Source: Actinocatenispora sp036503555
GTDB taxonomy: Bacteria; Actinomycetota; Actinomycetes; Mycobacteriales; Micromonosporaceae
NCBI GenBank assembly: GCA_036503555.1
Contig: DASXWQ010000085.1
Coordinates: forward strand, 62,001 to 126,000
DNA: 64,000 bases
Direction of reading: 5' to 3'
The stretch's first letter is position 1. Each line of letters begins with the position of its first letter. Below are positions 50,967 through 59,763 of the stretch, piece by piece. The translations under genes were made by a program, and so were the position numbers. A model generated the notes under the pieces. The model saw nothing but the letters and a program-made list of their open reading frames with translations. It had not been told where the DNA came from and did not search any database.

Positions 50967-51986
50967 TCAGACGGTGAGCAGGACCTTGGTGGCGCGACGC
51001 TCGTCCATCGCCCTGTACCCCTCGGCGGCCTGGTCGAGCGGCAGGGTCAGATCGAAGACCCTGCCCGGGTCGATCTTCCGGTCCCAGACCAGCCGCACCA
51101 GGTCGGGCAGGAACCGGCGTACCGGGGCGGGGCCGCCGTGCAGGTGGATGCCGGCGCTGAACATGACGTCGCCGGGCAGCGACACGTCGTGGGAGACGCC
51201 CACGAACCCGACGTGCCCGCCCGGCCGGGTCGAGTGGATGGCCTGCATCATCGATTCCTGGGTGCCGACCGCTTCGATCACGGAGTGGGCGCCCAACCCG
51301 CCGGTCAGCTCCTTGACCCTCGCGACCCCGTCGTCGCCGCGTTCCTCGACGACGTCGGTGGCGCCGTACGCGATCGCGAGCTTCTGCCGGTCGGCGTGCC
51401 GGCTCATCGCGATGATCCGTTCCGCGCCGAGCTGCCTCGCGGCCAGGATGCCGAGCAGGCCCACCGCGCCGTCACCGACGACCGCCACCGTCCGGCCCGG
51501 GCCGGCGTTGGCCGCCACCGCCGCGAACCAGCCGGTACCCAACACGTCCGACAGCGTGAGGAACGACGGGATCAGGTCGGCGTCGGGTACGCCCGGCGTG
51601 GCGACGAGGGTTCCGTCGGCCAGCGGGATGCGGGCCCGTTCGGCCTGGGTACCGATGGTGCCCATGAGGACCCGGTGCACGCAGTACGCCTGGTAGCCGG
51701 CCTGGCAGATCTCGCAGGTGTTGTCGGAGGCCCAGAACGAGCCGACGACGAAGTCACCGACCTTGACCGTCCTCACCGCGTCGCCGACCTGTTCGACGAT
51801 CCCCACGTACTCGTGGCCCATCGGCGCGTCGTGCACCTGGTCGGCGCCGCGGTACGGCCACAGGTCCGAGCCGCAGATGCAGGTCGCGGACAGGCGGATG
51901 ACCGCGTCGGTCGGTTCGATGATCGTCGGGTCCGCGCGTTCCTCGACCCGGATGTCACCCGGGGCGTGCATCACGACTCCGCGCAT
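50967..51986 (-). CDS. zinc-dependent alcohol dehydrogenase (MDR family)
   Basis: The 339-residue product has catalytic-zinc ligands in TCICGSDLWPY and GHEYVGIV, a partial structural-zinc loop (SDNTCEICQAGYQAYC), and the Rossmann motif VAVVGDGAVGLLGILAA. The sequence resembles the zinc-dependent dehydrogenases of the threonine/formaldehyde type, with unknown substrate. An AGGAGCACCACC leader precedes the ATG. The next gene upstream on this strand is the broken MmyB-like regulator, which in intact loci often controls such dehydrogenases. Confidence 0.92.
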   Translation of the reverse strand: MRGVVMHAPGDIRVEERADPTIIEPTDAVIRLSATCICGSDLWPYRGADQVHDAPMGHEYVGIVEQVGDAVRTVKVGDFVVGSFWASDNTCEICQAGYQAYCVHRVLMGTIGTQAERARIPLADGTLVATPGVPDADLIPSFLTLSDVLGTGWFAAVAANAGPGRTVAVVGDGAVGLLGILAARQLGAERIIAMSRHADRQKLAIAYGATDVVEERGDDGVARVKELTGGLGAHSVIEAVGTQESMMQAIHSTRPGGHVGFVGVSHDVSLPGDVMFSAGIHLHGGPAPVRRFLPDLVRLVWDRKIDPGRVFDLTLPLDQAAEGYRAMDERRATKVLLTV

Positions 51987-52045
51987 GGTGGTGCTCCTTC
52001 GCTCGGTGCTTCTCTGTCGCCGCTGTGCGGTGCGGGCTCGGCCGA

Positions 52046-52502
52046 TCAGGTGGTGTCGGGTGTGCTCGCCGCGTCGGTCGCGACTTCGGGTGTGTAGGTG
52101 TCGGCGGCCCAGGAGGCCAGTAGCGTGAGGGCCTCAGCGGTGGGGGAGGCGGGCTCGGCGGCGTAGATGGTCAGGGTGAGGCCGGGCTCGGAGACCATGT
52201 CGACGCTCTCGTACGCGAGGTCCAGGGTGCCGACCGCCCGGTGGTGGAACTGTTTGGTGCCGGCGCCGTGCAGCCGTACGTTGTGCGCGCTCCAGCGCCG
52301 GCGGAAGTCGGTGCTGCGGGTGGACAGCTCGCCGACGAGGTCGTGCAGGTCCTTGTCGTACGGGGCGCGTCCGGCCTCGGTGTGCAGGATCGACACGCAG
52401 ATGTCGGCGGCGGTGTCCCAGTCGGGGTAGAAGCGGTGCGCGTCGTCGTCGAGGAACGTGTAGCGGGCGCAGGAAGTCCCGGACCTCGGCGCGGTTGTCC
52501 AT
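52046..52502 (-). pseudogene. MmyB-like regulator with its DNA-binding domain deleted
   Basis: The ATG at 52502 begins the usual MDNRAEVRDFL, but eleven codons later the sequence jumps, with a frame change, to ARYTFLDDDAHRFYPDWDTAADICV. In intact MmyB-type proteins about 150-180 residues separate these points, including the XRE helix-turn-helix. The ligand-binding half is otherwise full length (RWSAHNVRLHGAGTKQFHH, LDLAYESVDMVSEPGL). The residue can neither bind DNA nor be translated in frame. In such loci the regulator controls the neighbouring dehydrogenase. Confidence 0.85.
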
Positions 52503-53006
52503 GCCTTCGACACTACGAGGCGGAGCGGACCGGAAGGGTGCCCTGCCAGTACACCCGTCCGGGAGACCTCCGGCCGACCCTGCCGGGGAACTCCGTCATG
52601 TCTGCCCCGTCTGCGCGCTATCCACCTGCTCGGCCGTGTTCACGGCCACCGTGCCGTTCTCTCTGCCGCTCGGCGGCCGCCGGCCACCCGCGCTCGGTGG
52701 GCGTCGCGTCAGCCGCGCGCAGGCGTCTCGGCGGGCATCCGTTGCGACGCGCGTCGGGAAACACCCGAGACACCAGGGCACCACCCGGCTCTGTCGCGCG
52801 GGAGTCCCGGTCGTTGCACGTACCACCAGGGCACCTCTCCCACCGACCACTACGCACGGCTCACGTGTGGCGCCGCGCGCGGGCGCTGCGTCGCTGGTGA
52901 GCCGACCGCTCGGGTGGGTACCACCGGGGTTGCGCCACGCCGGCCCGACCCGGTTCCCGGTGCCGTCGAGTGCCGGGATCCGTTGTGCGGTCAGGGAACC
53001 GTGGGG
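52503..53006. other. 504-base intergenic region with three copies of a CAGGGCACC word
   Basis: No supported gene lies here. GGTGCCCTG occurs at 52537-52545, and its complement CAGGGCACC at 52774-52782 and 52827-52835. The first lies 35 bases before the MmyB-like start, in a GTACTGGCAGGGCACC context on the - strand. The other two, 53 bases apart, each have an extra CAC in front. They could be operators of the lost regulator, or remnants of a duplicated promoter. Confidence 0.4.
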
Positions 53007-53978
53007 TCAGGCGGGGAGTCGGCGCCAGCCCGTCTCGGCCAGCGGCGGGCGGTCCGCGGCCGCACGCTCCCGGTACTCCCGGGGGCTGATCCCGCGCACC
53101 CGCTTGAACGCGGCGGACAACGCGAACGCCGTCGAGTAGCCGACGCGGGTGGCGACCCCGGCGACCGTGGCGTTCGGTTCGCGGAGCAGGTCGGCGGCCA
53201 GGCCGAGCCGCCACTCCGTCAGGTAACTCATCGGCGGCTGGCCGATCAGGTCGGTGAACCGCCGGGCCAGCGCGGCCCGCGACACGTGTACCTCGGCGGC
53301 GAGCCCGGCCACGGTCCACGGTTGCGCCGGGTCGTCGTGCAGCAGCCGCAGTACCGGCCCCACCACCGGATCGGCCTGCGCCCGGAACCACGGCGGCGGC
53401 TCGCGGTCCGGTTGCGACAGGTACTCCCGCAGCGTGCCCACCAGCAGCAGGTCCAGCAGCCGGTCCAGGACCGCCTCCTGACCGGGGCCGTCGCGGACGA
53501 CCTCGGTGGCCAGCAGCGGCACCAGCGGCGACGTCGATCCGGGCACCCGGACCAGCGGCGGGAGGGCGGCCAGCAGCGGCGCGCACACCTCGCTGAGCAC
53601 CTGGTACGTCCCGGTGACCAGCACACAACCGCCGTCCTGCGTGTTGCCCCAACTACGCGCACCGGTCATCGGGTACGGCGTGGTGCCGTCCGGTGCGGTG
53701 CAGCGCTGGCCGGGGTGGATGATCGCGCGCGGCGCGGTGTCCGGTTCGTCGGCCACCGTGTACTCGTCGGGTCCGCGCAGCACCGCGACGTCCCCGTCGC
53801 CCAGCCGTACCGGATCGCCGGTGGCGGGCAGTATCCAGGCGTGCCCCGTGACGACGGCGACGAGGGTCAACGGCGCCTCGTCCCGGACCCGGATCGCCCA
53901 CGGCGGCGCAAGCGAACTGCGCAGAAGGAAGGCGCCGTGCGCCCGGGGCCCGGTGAGCAGCGCGTCGAGCGGATCCAC
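53007..53978 (-). CDS. AraC family regulator with N-terminal cupin domain
   Basis: The 323-residue product has a cupin-type sensor (about 1-185: HGAFLLRSSLAPPWAIRV, then DGDVAVLRGPDEYTVADEP). A C-terminal AraC pair of helix-turn-helix motifs follows (VHVSRAALARRFTDLIGQPP, then VGYSTAFALSAAFKRVRGIS). The GTG start at 53978 has no ribosome site and may be leaderless. It is divergent from the DUF1772 gene, with 82 bases between them, and is the probable activator of it. Confidence 0.92.
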   Translation of the reverse strand: MDPLDALLTGPRAHGAFLLRSSLAPPWAIRVRDEAPLTLVAVVTGHAWILPATGDPVRLGDGDVAVLRGPDEYTVADEPDTAPRAIIHPGQRCTAPDGTTPYPMTGARSWGNTQDGGCVLVTGTYQVLSEVCAPLLAALPPLVRVPGSTSPLVPLLATEVVRDGPGQEAVLDRLLDLLLVGTLREYLSQPDREPPPWFRAQADPVVGPVLRLLHDDPAQPWTVAGLAAEVHVSRAALARRFTDLIGQPPMSYLTEWRLGLAADLLREPNATVAGVATRVGYSTAFALSAAFKRVRGISPREYRERAAADRPPLAETGWRRLPA

Positions 53979-54060
53979 CCGCGCAACTCTAGACGCGCGC
54001 GCATGCCCTCCGAGCGTCGTGACCATGGCCGCGCGACGCCTCGCACGGTGGAATCGGGAC

Positions 54061-54747
54061 ATGACGACATCCGCCACACCGTACGGTTCCACCACACCGC
54101 ACCGTGCCGCCGACCCGGCACCGCCGCACCGTACGCATGCGGCCGCCACGCGGTGGAACACCGGCGCCGCGCCGTACCCGGGGATCCCGTCCGGCGGCGC
54201 CTCCGGGACCGCCCGGCCCGTCGCCGGGATCCCCGGGGCCGCCACCCGGCCGGAGCGCCGGTACGCGACGTCCGGGGTGACGATGCTGCTGCTGTCCCTG
54301 CTGGCGACCGGACTGGTCGCCGGGGTGTACTTCGCGTTCCAGGTGGCGGTCATCCCCGGCCTGGCCCGCGCCTCGGCCGGTACGTACGTGGAGGCGATGG
54401 ACCGGATCAACGAGTCCATCGAGAACCCGGCGTTCTTCGCGGCGTTCTTCGGCGCGCTGGTGGTCACCGCCGTGGCCGCGGCGCAGCAGTGGCGCCGCGG
54501 CAACCGCCGCACCGCACTGTTCGCTCTGATCGCGCTCGGTCTGTACGTGATCGGGTTCGGCGCGACGATTGTCGGTGACATCCCGCTGAACGAGCAGCTC
54601 GCCGCCGCCGGTACCGAGCACCCGGAGGCCGCCGTCGCGTGGTTCCAGCCGCCGTGGCTCGCCTGGAACGTGGTACGCACTCTCGCCTCGGCCGCGTCGC
54701 TGCTGTGCCTGGGCCGCGCCCTGGTCCTGCACGGCCGCTCCCGCTGA
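54061..54747 (+). CDS. DUF1772 (anthrone oxygenase-like) membrane protein
   Basis: From the ATG at 54061 the product has 228 residues. The C-terminal 155 (from an ATG at 54283) form the DUF1772 domain with four helices: LLLSLLATGLVAGVYFAFQV, ENPAFFAAFFGALVV, ALIALGLYVIGFG, and WNVVRTLASAASLLCL, with the conserved IPLNEQLAA. The first 74 residues are proline/alanine-rich and may be untranslated, so 54283 could be the real start. Related proteins include anthrone oxygenases of polyketide pathways; here no such pathway is near. Confidence 0.78.
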   Translation: MTTSATPYGSTTPHRAADPAPPHRTHAAATRWNTGAAPYPGIPSGGASGTARPVAGIPGAATRPERRYATSGVTMLLLSLLATGLVAGVYFAFQVAVIPGLARASAGTYVEAMDRINESIENPAFFAAFFGALVVTAVAAAQQWRRGNRRTALFALIALGLYVIGFGATIVGDIPLNEQLAAAGTEHPEAAVAWFQPPWLAWNVVRTLASAASLLCLGRALVLHGRSR

Positions 54748-54983
54748 CCGCCCTCCCCGGGACCAGGCCGTACCCGGTGAGCACGCCGACCCGGGTGGAG
54801 TCGAGTGCGGCACAGGCGGCACGGCGCGGCAACCATGTGCGCTGGGGAGCGGGAGGACCCGATGCGGGACCGACGGTGACGAGTTGTGGCCGGGACGACC
54901 ACGCCGCCCACTGGATGCGGTGCGGGGGTCGGAGTGACCTCAAGCGCGAGGCCGGGAAAACCAGCACGGATGCTACGTGTGGG

Positions 54984-55068
54984 TGTCCGAGGGGGGACTT
55001 GAACCCCCACGCCCTATACCGGGCACTAGCACCTCAAGCTAGCGCGTCTGCCATTCCGCCACTCGGAC
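54984..55068 (-). tRNA. tRNA-Leu (anticodon GAG)
   Basis: The 85-base gene folds into a class II tRNA. The acceptor stem pairs GTCCGAG with CTCGGAC, the D arm is GCG...CGC, the anticodon stem is CTAGC/GCTAG around TTGAGGT, a long variable arm is present, and the T arm has GGTTCAAGTCC with the GTTCAA loop. The anticodon GAG (55033-55035) reads CUC/CUU leucine codons. The discriminator is A and the CCA end is not encoded. Confidence 0.96.
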
Positions 55069-55279
55069 TTGCGATGTTCACCCTACCTGGTGGCGGATCG
55101 TGATCCGGACGCCGGGAGGGGCGCATGCGAGGGCTAACTGTACACGACGGGCCGGCCCGGCCCGTGGGTGGTGGGGTGTCCACTGTGGAGGCCCGAGGAC
55201 GCCCCGGGAGCCGTCGTCGACCACCCGTCTGTACGGCAACGGGAGGAATGGGCGGTCTCGTGAGGAACGACCGGTACGG

Positions 55280-56290
55280 TCAGCCGAAGACGATGACGGA
55301 GCGGGTGTGGGACTGCCCGCTGGCCATGGCGTCGAGGGTGGCGTCGGCGTCGCGCAGGGCGATCGGGGTGACGTCGGGCAGGATGCCGTGGGCCGCGGAG
55401 AACGCGAGGGTGTCGCGGGTGTCGTGCGGGGAGCCGGACGGGTTGGCGAGTACGCGGAGCCGGTTGAGGACCATGGGGCCGGCGGGCAGGCTGAGCGGCT
55501 CGGGACCGTACCCGCTGATGACGAGCGTGCCGCCGGGGGCGAGGCCGGTGAGTGTCGCGGCGGCGGCGGAGCTGGACGGGGTGGCGTTGAGGATCAGGTC
55601 GGCGCCGCCGTCCCAGGTGCGAAGTGCCTCGGCGGGGTCGGTGTCCTGGGTGGCGATGAACCGTTCGGCGCCCATCTCGCGTGCCGCCGCCTCGCCGCGG
55701 TTCGAGCGGCCGACGACGGCGACGCGGGCGCCCATGGCCACGGCGTACCGGACGGCGAGCCCGCCGACCCCGCCGGCGCCGATGACCGCGACGCGGGACG
55801 TGGCGGTGATCCCGCCCTGCCGCAGGCTGTTGAACGCGGTGAGGCCGGCGCACATCAGCGGGGCCGCGGCGACCGGGTCGAGCCCGGCGGGCAGCGGGGT
55901 GACGAAGTCGGCCTTGAGCACCGCGTACTCGGCGTAGCCGCCGTCCATGACGATGCCGGTGATGCGCTTGCGCGGGCAGAGGATCTGCTCGCCGCGTACG
56001 CAGTAGTCGCAGTGGCGGCAGGAGTCGCCGAGGAACTGGGCGCCGACGGCGGTGCCGACCTCCGGCCATGTCACGCCGGGTCCGGTCGCCTCGACCACGC
56101 CGGTGATCTCGTGGCCGGGCACGACGGGGAAGCGGGCGATCGGCCAGTGGCCCTGCCGCAGGTTCAGGTCCGTGTAGCAGACGCCGCACGCGGTGAGCGC
56201 GACGAGGACCTCGCCCGGCCCGGGCTCGGGTACGTCCCGTTCGGTCACCGCGAGCGGTACGTCGGGCCCGGTGGCGACGGCAGCCAGCAT
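55280..56290 (-). CDS. zinc-dependent alcohol dehydrogenase (AdhP-like)
   Basis: The 336-residue product has catalytic-zinc ligands in CGVCYTDLNLRQGHW and PGHEITGVV, a four-cysteine structural zinc loop (GDSCRHCDYCVRGEQILC), and a Rossmann motif VAVIGAGGVGGLAV. The ATG at 56290 is where family sequence starts. It oxidises or reduces primary alcohols/aldehydes with NAD(P); specificity unknown. It ends just before a spacer next to the tRNA gene. Confidence 0.93.
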   Translation of the reverse strand: MLAAVATGPDVPLAVTERDVPEPGPGEVLVALTACGVCYTDLNLRQGHWPIARFPVVPGHEITGVVEATGPGVTWPEVGTAVGAQFLGDSCRHCDYCVRGEQILCPRKRITGIVMDGGYAEYAVLKADFVTPLPAGLDPVAAAPLMCAGLTAFNSLRQGGITATSRVAVIGAGGVGGLAVRYAVAMGARVAVVGRSNRGEAAAREMGAERFIATQDTDPAEALRTWDGGADLILNATPSSSAAAATLTGLAPGGTLVISGYGPEPLSLPAGPMVLNRLRVLANPSGSPHDTRDTLAFSAAHGILPDVTPIALRDADATLDAMASGQSHTRSVIVFG

Positions 56291-56336
56291 CGAGTGGACC
56301 TTTCTTCGACCGGTGGGCGACGGCGATCGCGCAGTG

Positions 56337-56843
56337 TCAGGTCGAGGCGGCGCGGGCGGCCGCGGCGGCCTCACGGAGGTGCTGCTCGGCGTCACCGCTC
56401 AACGAGGTCCGGATGATCTCGCCCTCGAAATGGTACGGCGCGAGCTCGGCGGTGACCTTGTCGAGGGTGACCGCGTCGACAAGCAGGAACAGCGCTGCCT
56501 TGCCGGGTGCGAGCCGGCTGCCGACGTCGCGCATGAACGTGTCGTCGACGCCGACGTCCGAGACCTTGCCGGCGAGGGCGCCGCCGGCGGCGCCGATGGC
56601 CATGCCGAACAGCGGTACGAAGAACAGCAGCCCGATCAGCCCGCCCCAGAGAGCGCCGCCGGCCGCGCCGGTACCGGCGGTGCCGTGGGCCTGGTGCAGT
56701 TTGATCTTGCCGTCCGGCCGGGCCTCGACGATCGCGGCGTCGCGGAGCGAGATGATCCCCTGCTTCTGCAGGTCCATGATCTTCGCCCGCGCGGCTTCCG
56801 CGGTGCTGACGTCCCGGTATCCGATCACGATGAGATCGCTCAT
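56337..56843 (-). CDS. DUF1269-like membrane-associated protein
   Basis: The 168-residue product begins with a ferredoxin-like strand (DLIVIGYRDVSTAEAARAKI) followed by a glycine-rich hydrophobic hairpin (ALWGGLIGLLFFVPLFGMAI, GAAGGALAGK) and an alpha/beta C-terminal half with GSRLAPGKAALFLLV. This matches DUF1269-type proteins, with one domain split by a membrane-inserting hairpin. Their role is unknown, possibly in stress adaptation. It lies 46 bases upstream of the alcohol dehydrogenase on the same strand. Confidence 0.82.
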   Translation of the reverse strand: MSDLIVIGYRDVSTAEAARAKIMDLQKQGIISLRDAAIVEARPDGKIKLHQAHGTAGTGAAGGALWGGLIGLLFFVPLFGMAIGAAGGALAGKVSDVGVDDTFMRDVGSRLAPGKAALFLLVDAVTLDKVTAELAPYHFEGEIIRTSLSGDAEQHLREAAAAARAAST

Positions 56844-56907
56844 GGTTCCCCCCCGTTGGTGTCCACCTGATGCTAGGTCGCGCGTCGGCGCTCCGATGCA
56901 CAAAACG

Positions 56908-58605
56908 TCAGGGCCGCAGGGCGTCGTCGATGCTGCGGTAGACGGCCAGGTCGTCGGCGTGGGTGGTCCGCAGGATGTCGCGGACCTGGCCGATGTCGCG
57001 CGCGACCCGCAGTTCGACGCGGTCGCGACGCAGGTCGGTGGCGAGCTGGGTGAGCATGTCGGCGGCGGTGACGTCGACCGTGGGTACGGTCTCGGCGTCG
57101 AGGACGACGATGTCGGCGTCGGAGTCGTGGGCCAGGTCGCGGATTCCGGTCCGGACGTGGTCGGCGTTGGCGAAGAACAGCCCGGACTCGACGCGGACCA
57201 CGACCGCGCGCGGGGCCGGCGTCGCGGCCGGGTCGCGGTCCCGGTCGACCCAGGCACCGGTGGCGGCGCGGCCGAGTACGGCGAGGTGTGGCCGGGATGC
57301 CCGGTACAGCAACAGGACCAGCGATACGGCGATGCCGATGACGAGGCCCGGCAGGGTGTCGAACAGCAGTACGCCGAGCATCGCGGCGAGTGCCGCGATG
57401 AAGTCGACGCGGGTGGCGAGCCGGTAGATGCGCGACAGCCGGCCGGTGGACACCCGGTACAGCCGGCGCAGCGCGGAGATGTCGACGAGTTCGATGACCG
57501 CGGCGATCACCACGGCGGCCAGCGTCGCCTCGGGCAGCTGCTGGAACAGCCCGGTCAGGAACAGCAGTGTCACGATCGTCAGGACCGCGACCGTCGCGCC
57601 GGACAGCTGCGAACGGGCGCCGGCACCGCCGTTGACCGCGGTCTTCGACAGGCTGCCGTTGACGACCATGCCGGAGCTGAGGCCGGAACCGAGGTTGGCC
57701 GCGCCGAGCCCGATCAGCTCGGCGTTCGCGTCGACGTCGTACCCGTGCTTCTCCGCGTACGTCTTCGCCGCGCCGAGGCCCTCGGCGAACCCGACGAGCA
57801 GTACGCCGATGGCCGGGCCGGCGAGATCCAGGTAGCTGTGCCAGTTCGGTACGTGCTGCGGAAGCCCGAAGCGCGGCAGCCCGGAGTCGATGTGCCCGAC
57901 GATCGCGACGCCGTGCTTGTCGAGGTGTGCGGCGGACACCACCGCGATGCCGAGCACGACGACGACCAGCGCGCCGGGCAGGAGCGGTACGAATCGCTTG
58001 AGCAGCAACACGATCGCGAGCGATGCGAGCCCGATGGCGAGGGTCAGCAGCTGGGTGTCGCCGAGCTCGCCGATCAGGTCGGCTAGCTTCTCGAAGAAGT
58101 TCCCGGAGCCCTTCTCGACCCCGAACAGCTTCGGCAGCTGGCCGACCATGATGGTCAGCGCGAGGCCGATGATGAAGCCCTTCAGCACCGGCTCGGAGAT
58201 GAACGTGGCGAGGAACCCGAGTCGCAGCAGCCCGGCGACGATCCCGAGTACGCCGGTGGTCAGCGCCAGCGCGGTGGTCAGCCCGACGTACGAGGCGGTG
58301 CCGGTCCTGGCGAGGTCGCCGATGATGCCGGCGGACAGTGCGGCGGTCGCCGACATCGCGCCGACGACCAGGTGCCGGGACGACCCGAACACGAGGTACA
58401 GCAGCAGCGCGGGAACGGCCGCGTACAGGCCGACGACGGGGGAGACGCCCGCGATCGTCGCGTACGCCAGGGATTCCGGGACGAGGACGGCCCAGACGGT
58501 GAGCCCGGCGACGACGTCGTAGCGCAGCCACGCCGGCCGGTAGCCGGAGAACGACGACAGAATCCGCACCCGCTGCCCCCACGTCGGCGTGGCCCGTATC
58601 GACAC
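56908..58605 (-). CDS. SulP family anion transporter with STAS domain
   Basis: The 565-residue product has the SulP opening (DVVAGLTVWAVLVPESLAYATIAGVSP, in parts DVVAGLTVWAVLVPES and LAYATIAGV), about fourteen helices, and a C-terminal STAS domain (about 460-560) with ESGLFFANADHVRT and DIVVLDAETVPTVD. It likely carries sulfate, bicarbonate or another anion by proton or sodium coupling. The serine/threonine usually phosphorylated in anti-sigma STAS domains is Val-Asp-Val here, so the regulation differs. It stands 20 bases after the AI-2E family gene. Confidence 0.93.
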   Translation of the reverse strand: MSIRATPTWGQRVRILSSFSGYRPAWLRYDVVAGLTVWAVLVPESLAYATIAGVSPVVGLYAAVPALLLYLVFGSSRHLVVGAMSATAALSAGIIGDLARTGTASYVGLTTALALTTGVLGIVAGLLRLGFLATFISEPVLKGFIIGLALTIMVGQLPKLFGVEKGSGNFFEKLADLIGELGDTQLLTLAIGLASLAIVLLLKRFVPLLPGALVVVVLGIAVVSAAHLDKHGVAIVGHIDSGLPRFGLPQHVPNWHSYLDLAGPAIGVLLVGFAEGLGAAKTYAEKHGYDVDANAELIGLGAANLGSGLSSGMVVNGSLSKTAVNGGAGARSQLSGATVAVLTIVTLLFLTGLFQQLPEATLAAVVIAAVIELVDISALRRLYRVSTGRLSRIYRLATRVDFIAALAAMLGVLLFDTLPGLVIGIAVSLVLLLYRASRPHLAVLGRAATGAWVDRDRDPAATPAPRAVVVRVESGLFFANADHVRTGIRDLAHDSDADIVVLDAETVPTVDVTAADMLTQLATDLRRDRVELRVARDIGQVRDILRTTHADDLAVYRSIDDALRP

Positions 58606-58624
58606 GGTACGGCGGGACGCGGCC

Positions 58625-59704
58625 TCAGCGTGGCGATTCCGTGTCGCCGGCCGGTTCGGTGCCGGCCGGGGGGTCCTGCGCCGGCGCGGACAGCAGGTTG
58701 CCGGCCCAGCGGGTCTGCGCGACGGTGTCGACGAGCAGCGCCTTGGCGAGCAGGGTGAGCGGGACGGCGAGGATGGCGCCGAGCCCGCCGAGTACCCAGG
58801 TCCAGAACACCAGGGACAGGAACGTCACCGTGACCGACAGGTTCGTGCTGTCGCCGACGACCTTCGGCTGGATCAGCGACTGGATCACGAAGTTGATGGC
58901 GCAGTACAGCGCGATGACCAGCAGCATGGTGCGCGGCCCGCCTTCGAGCAGGCCGAGCAGCGTCGGGGGTACCAGGCCGATGAAGAAGCCGATGTTGGGG
59001 ATGTAGTTGGTGATGAACGCGAGCAGCGCCCACAGCACCGGCAGCGGTACGCCCAGCGCCCACAGCGCGAGCCCGTCGATCGCGGCGACGGCGAGCCCGA
59101 AGACCGTCGACACCATCATGTACCGGAAGGTGCCGCGGGCGAAGGCACGCAGCGCGGCGGCCAGGTTCGGTCGCTCGGCCGCGACGCCCGCGATGCGCCG
59201 CGGGTACCCGCCCGCCTCCATGCCCATGAAGAACAGCAGCGCGAGCAGGAACACCAGGTTGCCGACCACGGACAGCGCCGAGCCGAGGAGGTCGTCGACG
59301 AACGCGACCAGCCTCGTCGGGTCGAGTTTCGCGACGACCGAGGAGAGCTGGTCCGACGTGACCCCGAGGCGGGCGAGCCCGTCGCCGATCTGGTCGATCA
59401 GCTTGCTTGTCTCGTCGGCGTACGTGGGCACCAGGCTCGCGAGCCGGGCCACCGACGCCAGCAGGGTGAGCGCGCCGACGGCCAGGATCGCGTACAGGAC
59501 GACGAGCAGGACCAGCGTGGTCAGCCACGCCGGCCAGCCGCGGGCGCGGAGCCGGCGCCCGATCGGCGCCACCGTCACGACCAGTACCAGCGCCAGCGCC
59601 ACCGGCGCGACGATGCCGGCGGCGAGGTGCAGCCCGGCGGTGATGACGACGATCGCCGCGGCGGCACCCAGCGACCGCTCCACCCGCCCACCGTTGATCG
59701 GCAC
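58625..59704 (-). CDS. AI-2E family transporter (TqsA/PerM-like)
   Basis: The 359-residue product has about seven helices in the family's pattern: two pairs at the N-terminus, a soluble helical segment (ADETSKLIDQIGDGLARLGV), and the conserved C-terminal FITNYIPNIGFFIGLVPPTL and IQPKVVGDSTNLSVTVTFLS. Members export or exchange varied solutes; export of autoinducer-2 is shown only for some. The stop lies 19 bases before the SulP gene start, so the two probably form an operon. Confidence 0.92.
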   Translation of the reverse strand: MPINGGRVERSLGAAAAIVVITAGLHLAAGIVAPVALALVLVVTVAPIGRRLRARGWPAWLTTLVLLVVLYAILAVGALTLLASVARLASLVPTYADETSKLIDQIGDGLARLGVTSDQLSSVVAKLDPTRLVAFVDDLLGSALSVVGNLVFLLALLFFMGMEAGGYPRRIAGVAAERPNLAAALRAFARGTFRYMMVSTVFGLAVAAIDGLALWALGVPLPVLWALLAFITNYIPNIGFFIGLVPPTLLGLLEGGPRTMLLVIALYCAINFVIQSLIQPKVVGDSTNLSVTVTFLSLVFWTWVLGGLGAILAVPLTLLAKALLVDTVAQTRWAGNLLSAPAQDPPAGTEPAGDTESPR

Positions 59705-59763
59705 AGGATGATCGCATCACAACCGGGCGGGCCGTACGTGCCGAACGCGTGAACCGTGCGGGG

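Noticed and set aside
53007..55010. A 667-codon - strand frame
   Set aside because: Only the AraC-type gene (53007-53978) is supported. The remainder is antisense to the DUF1772 gene and reaches into the tRNA.
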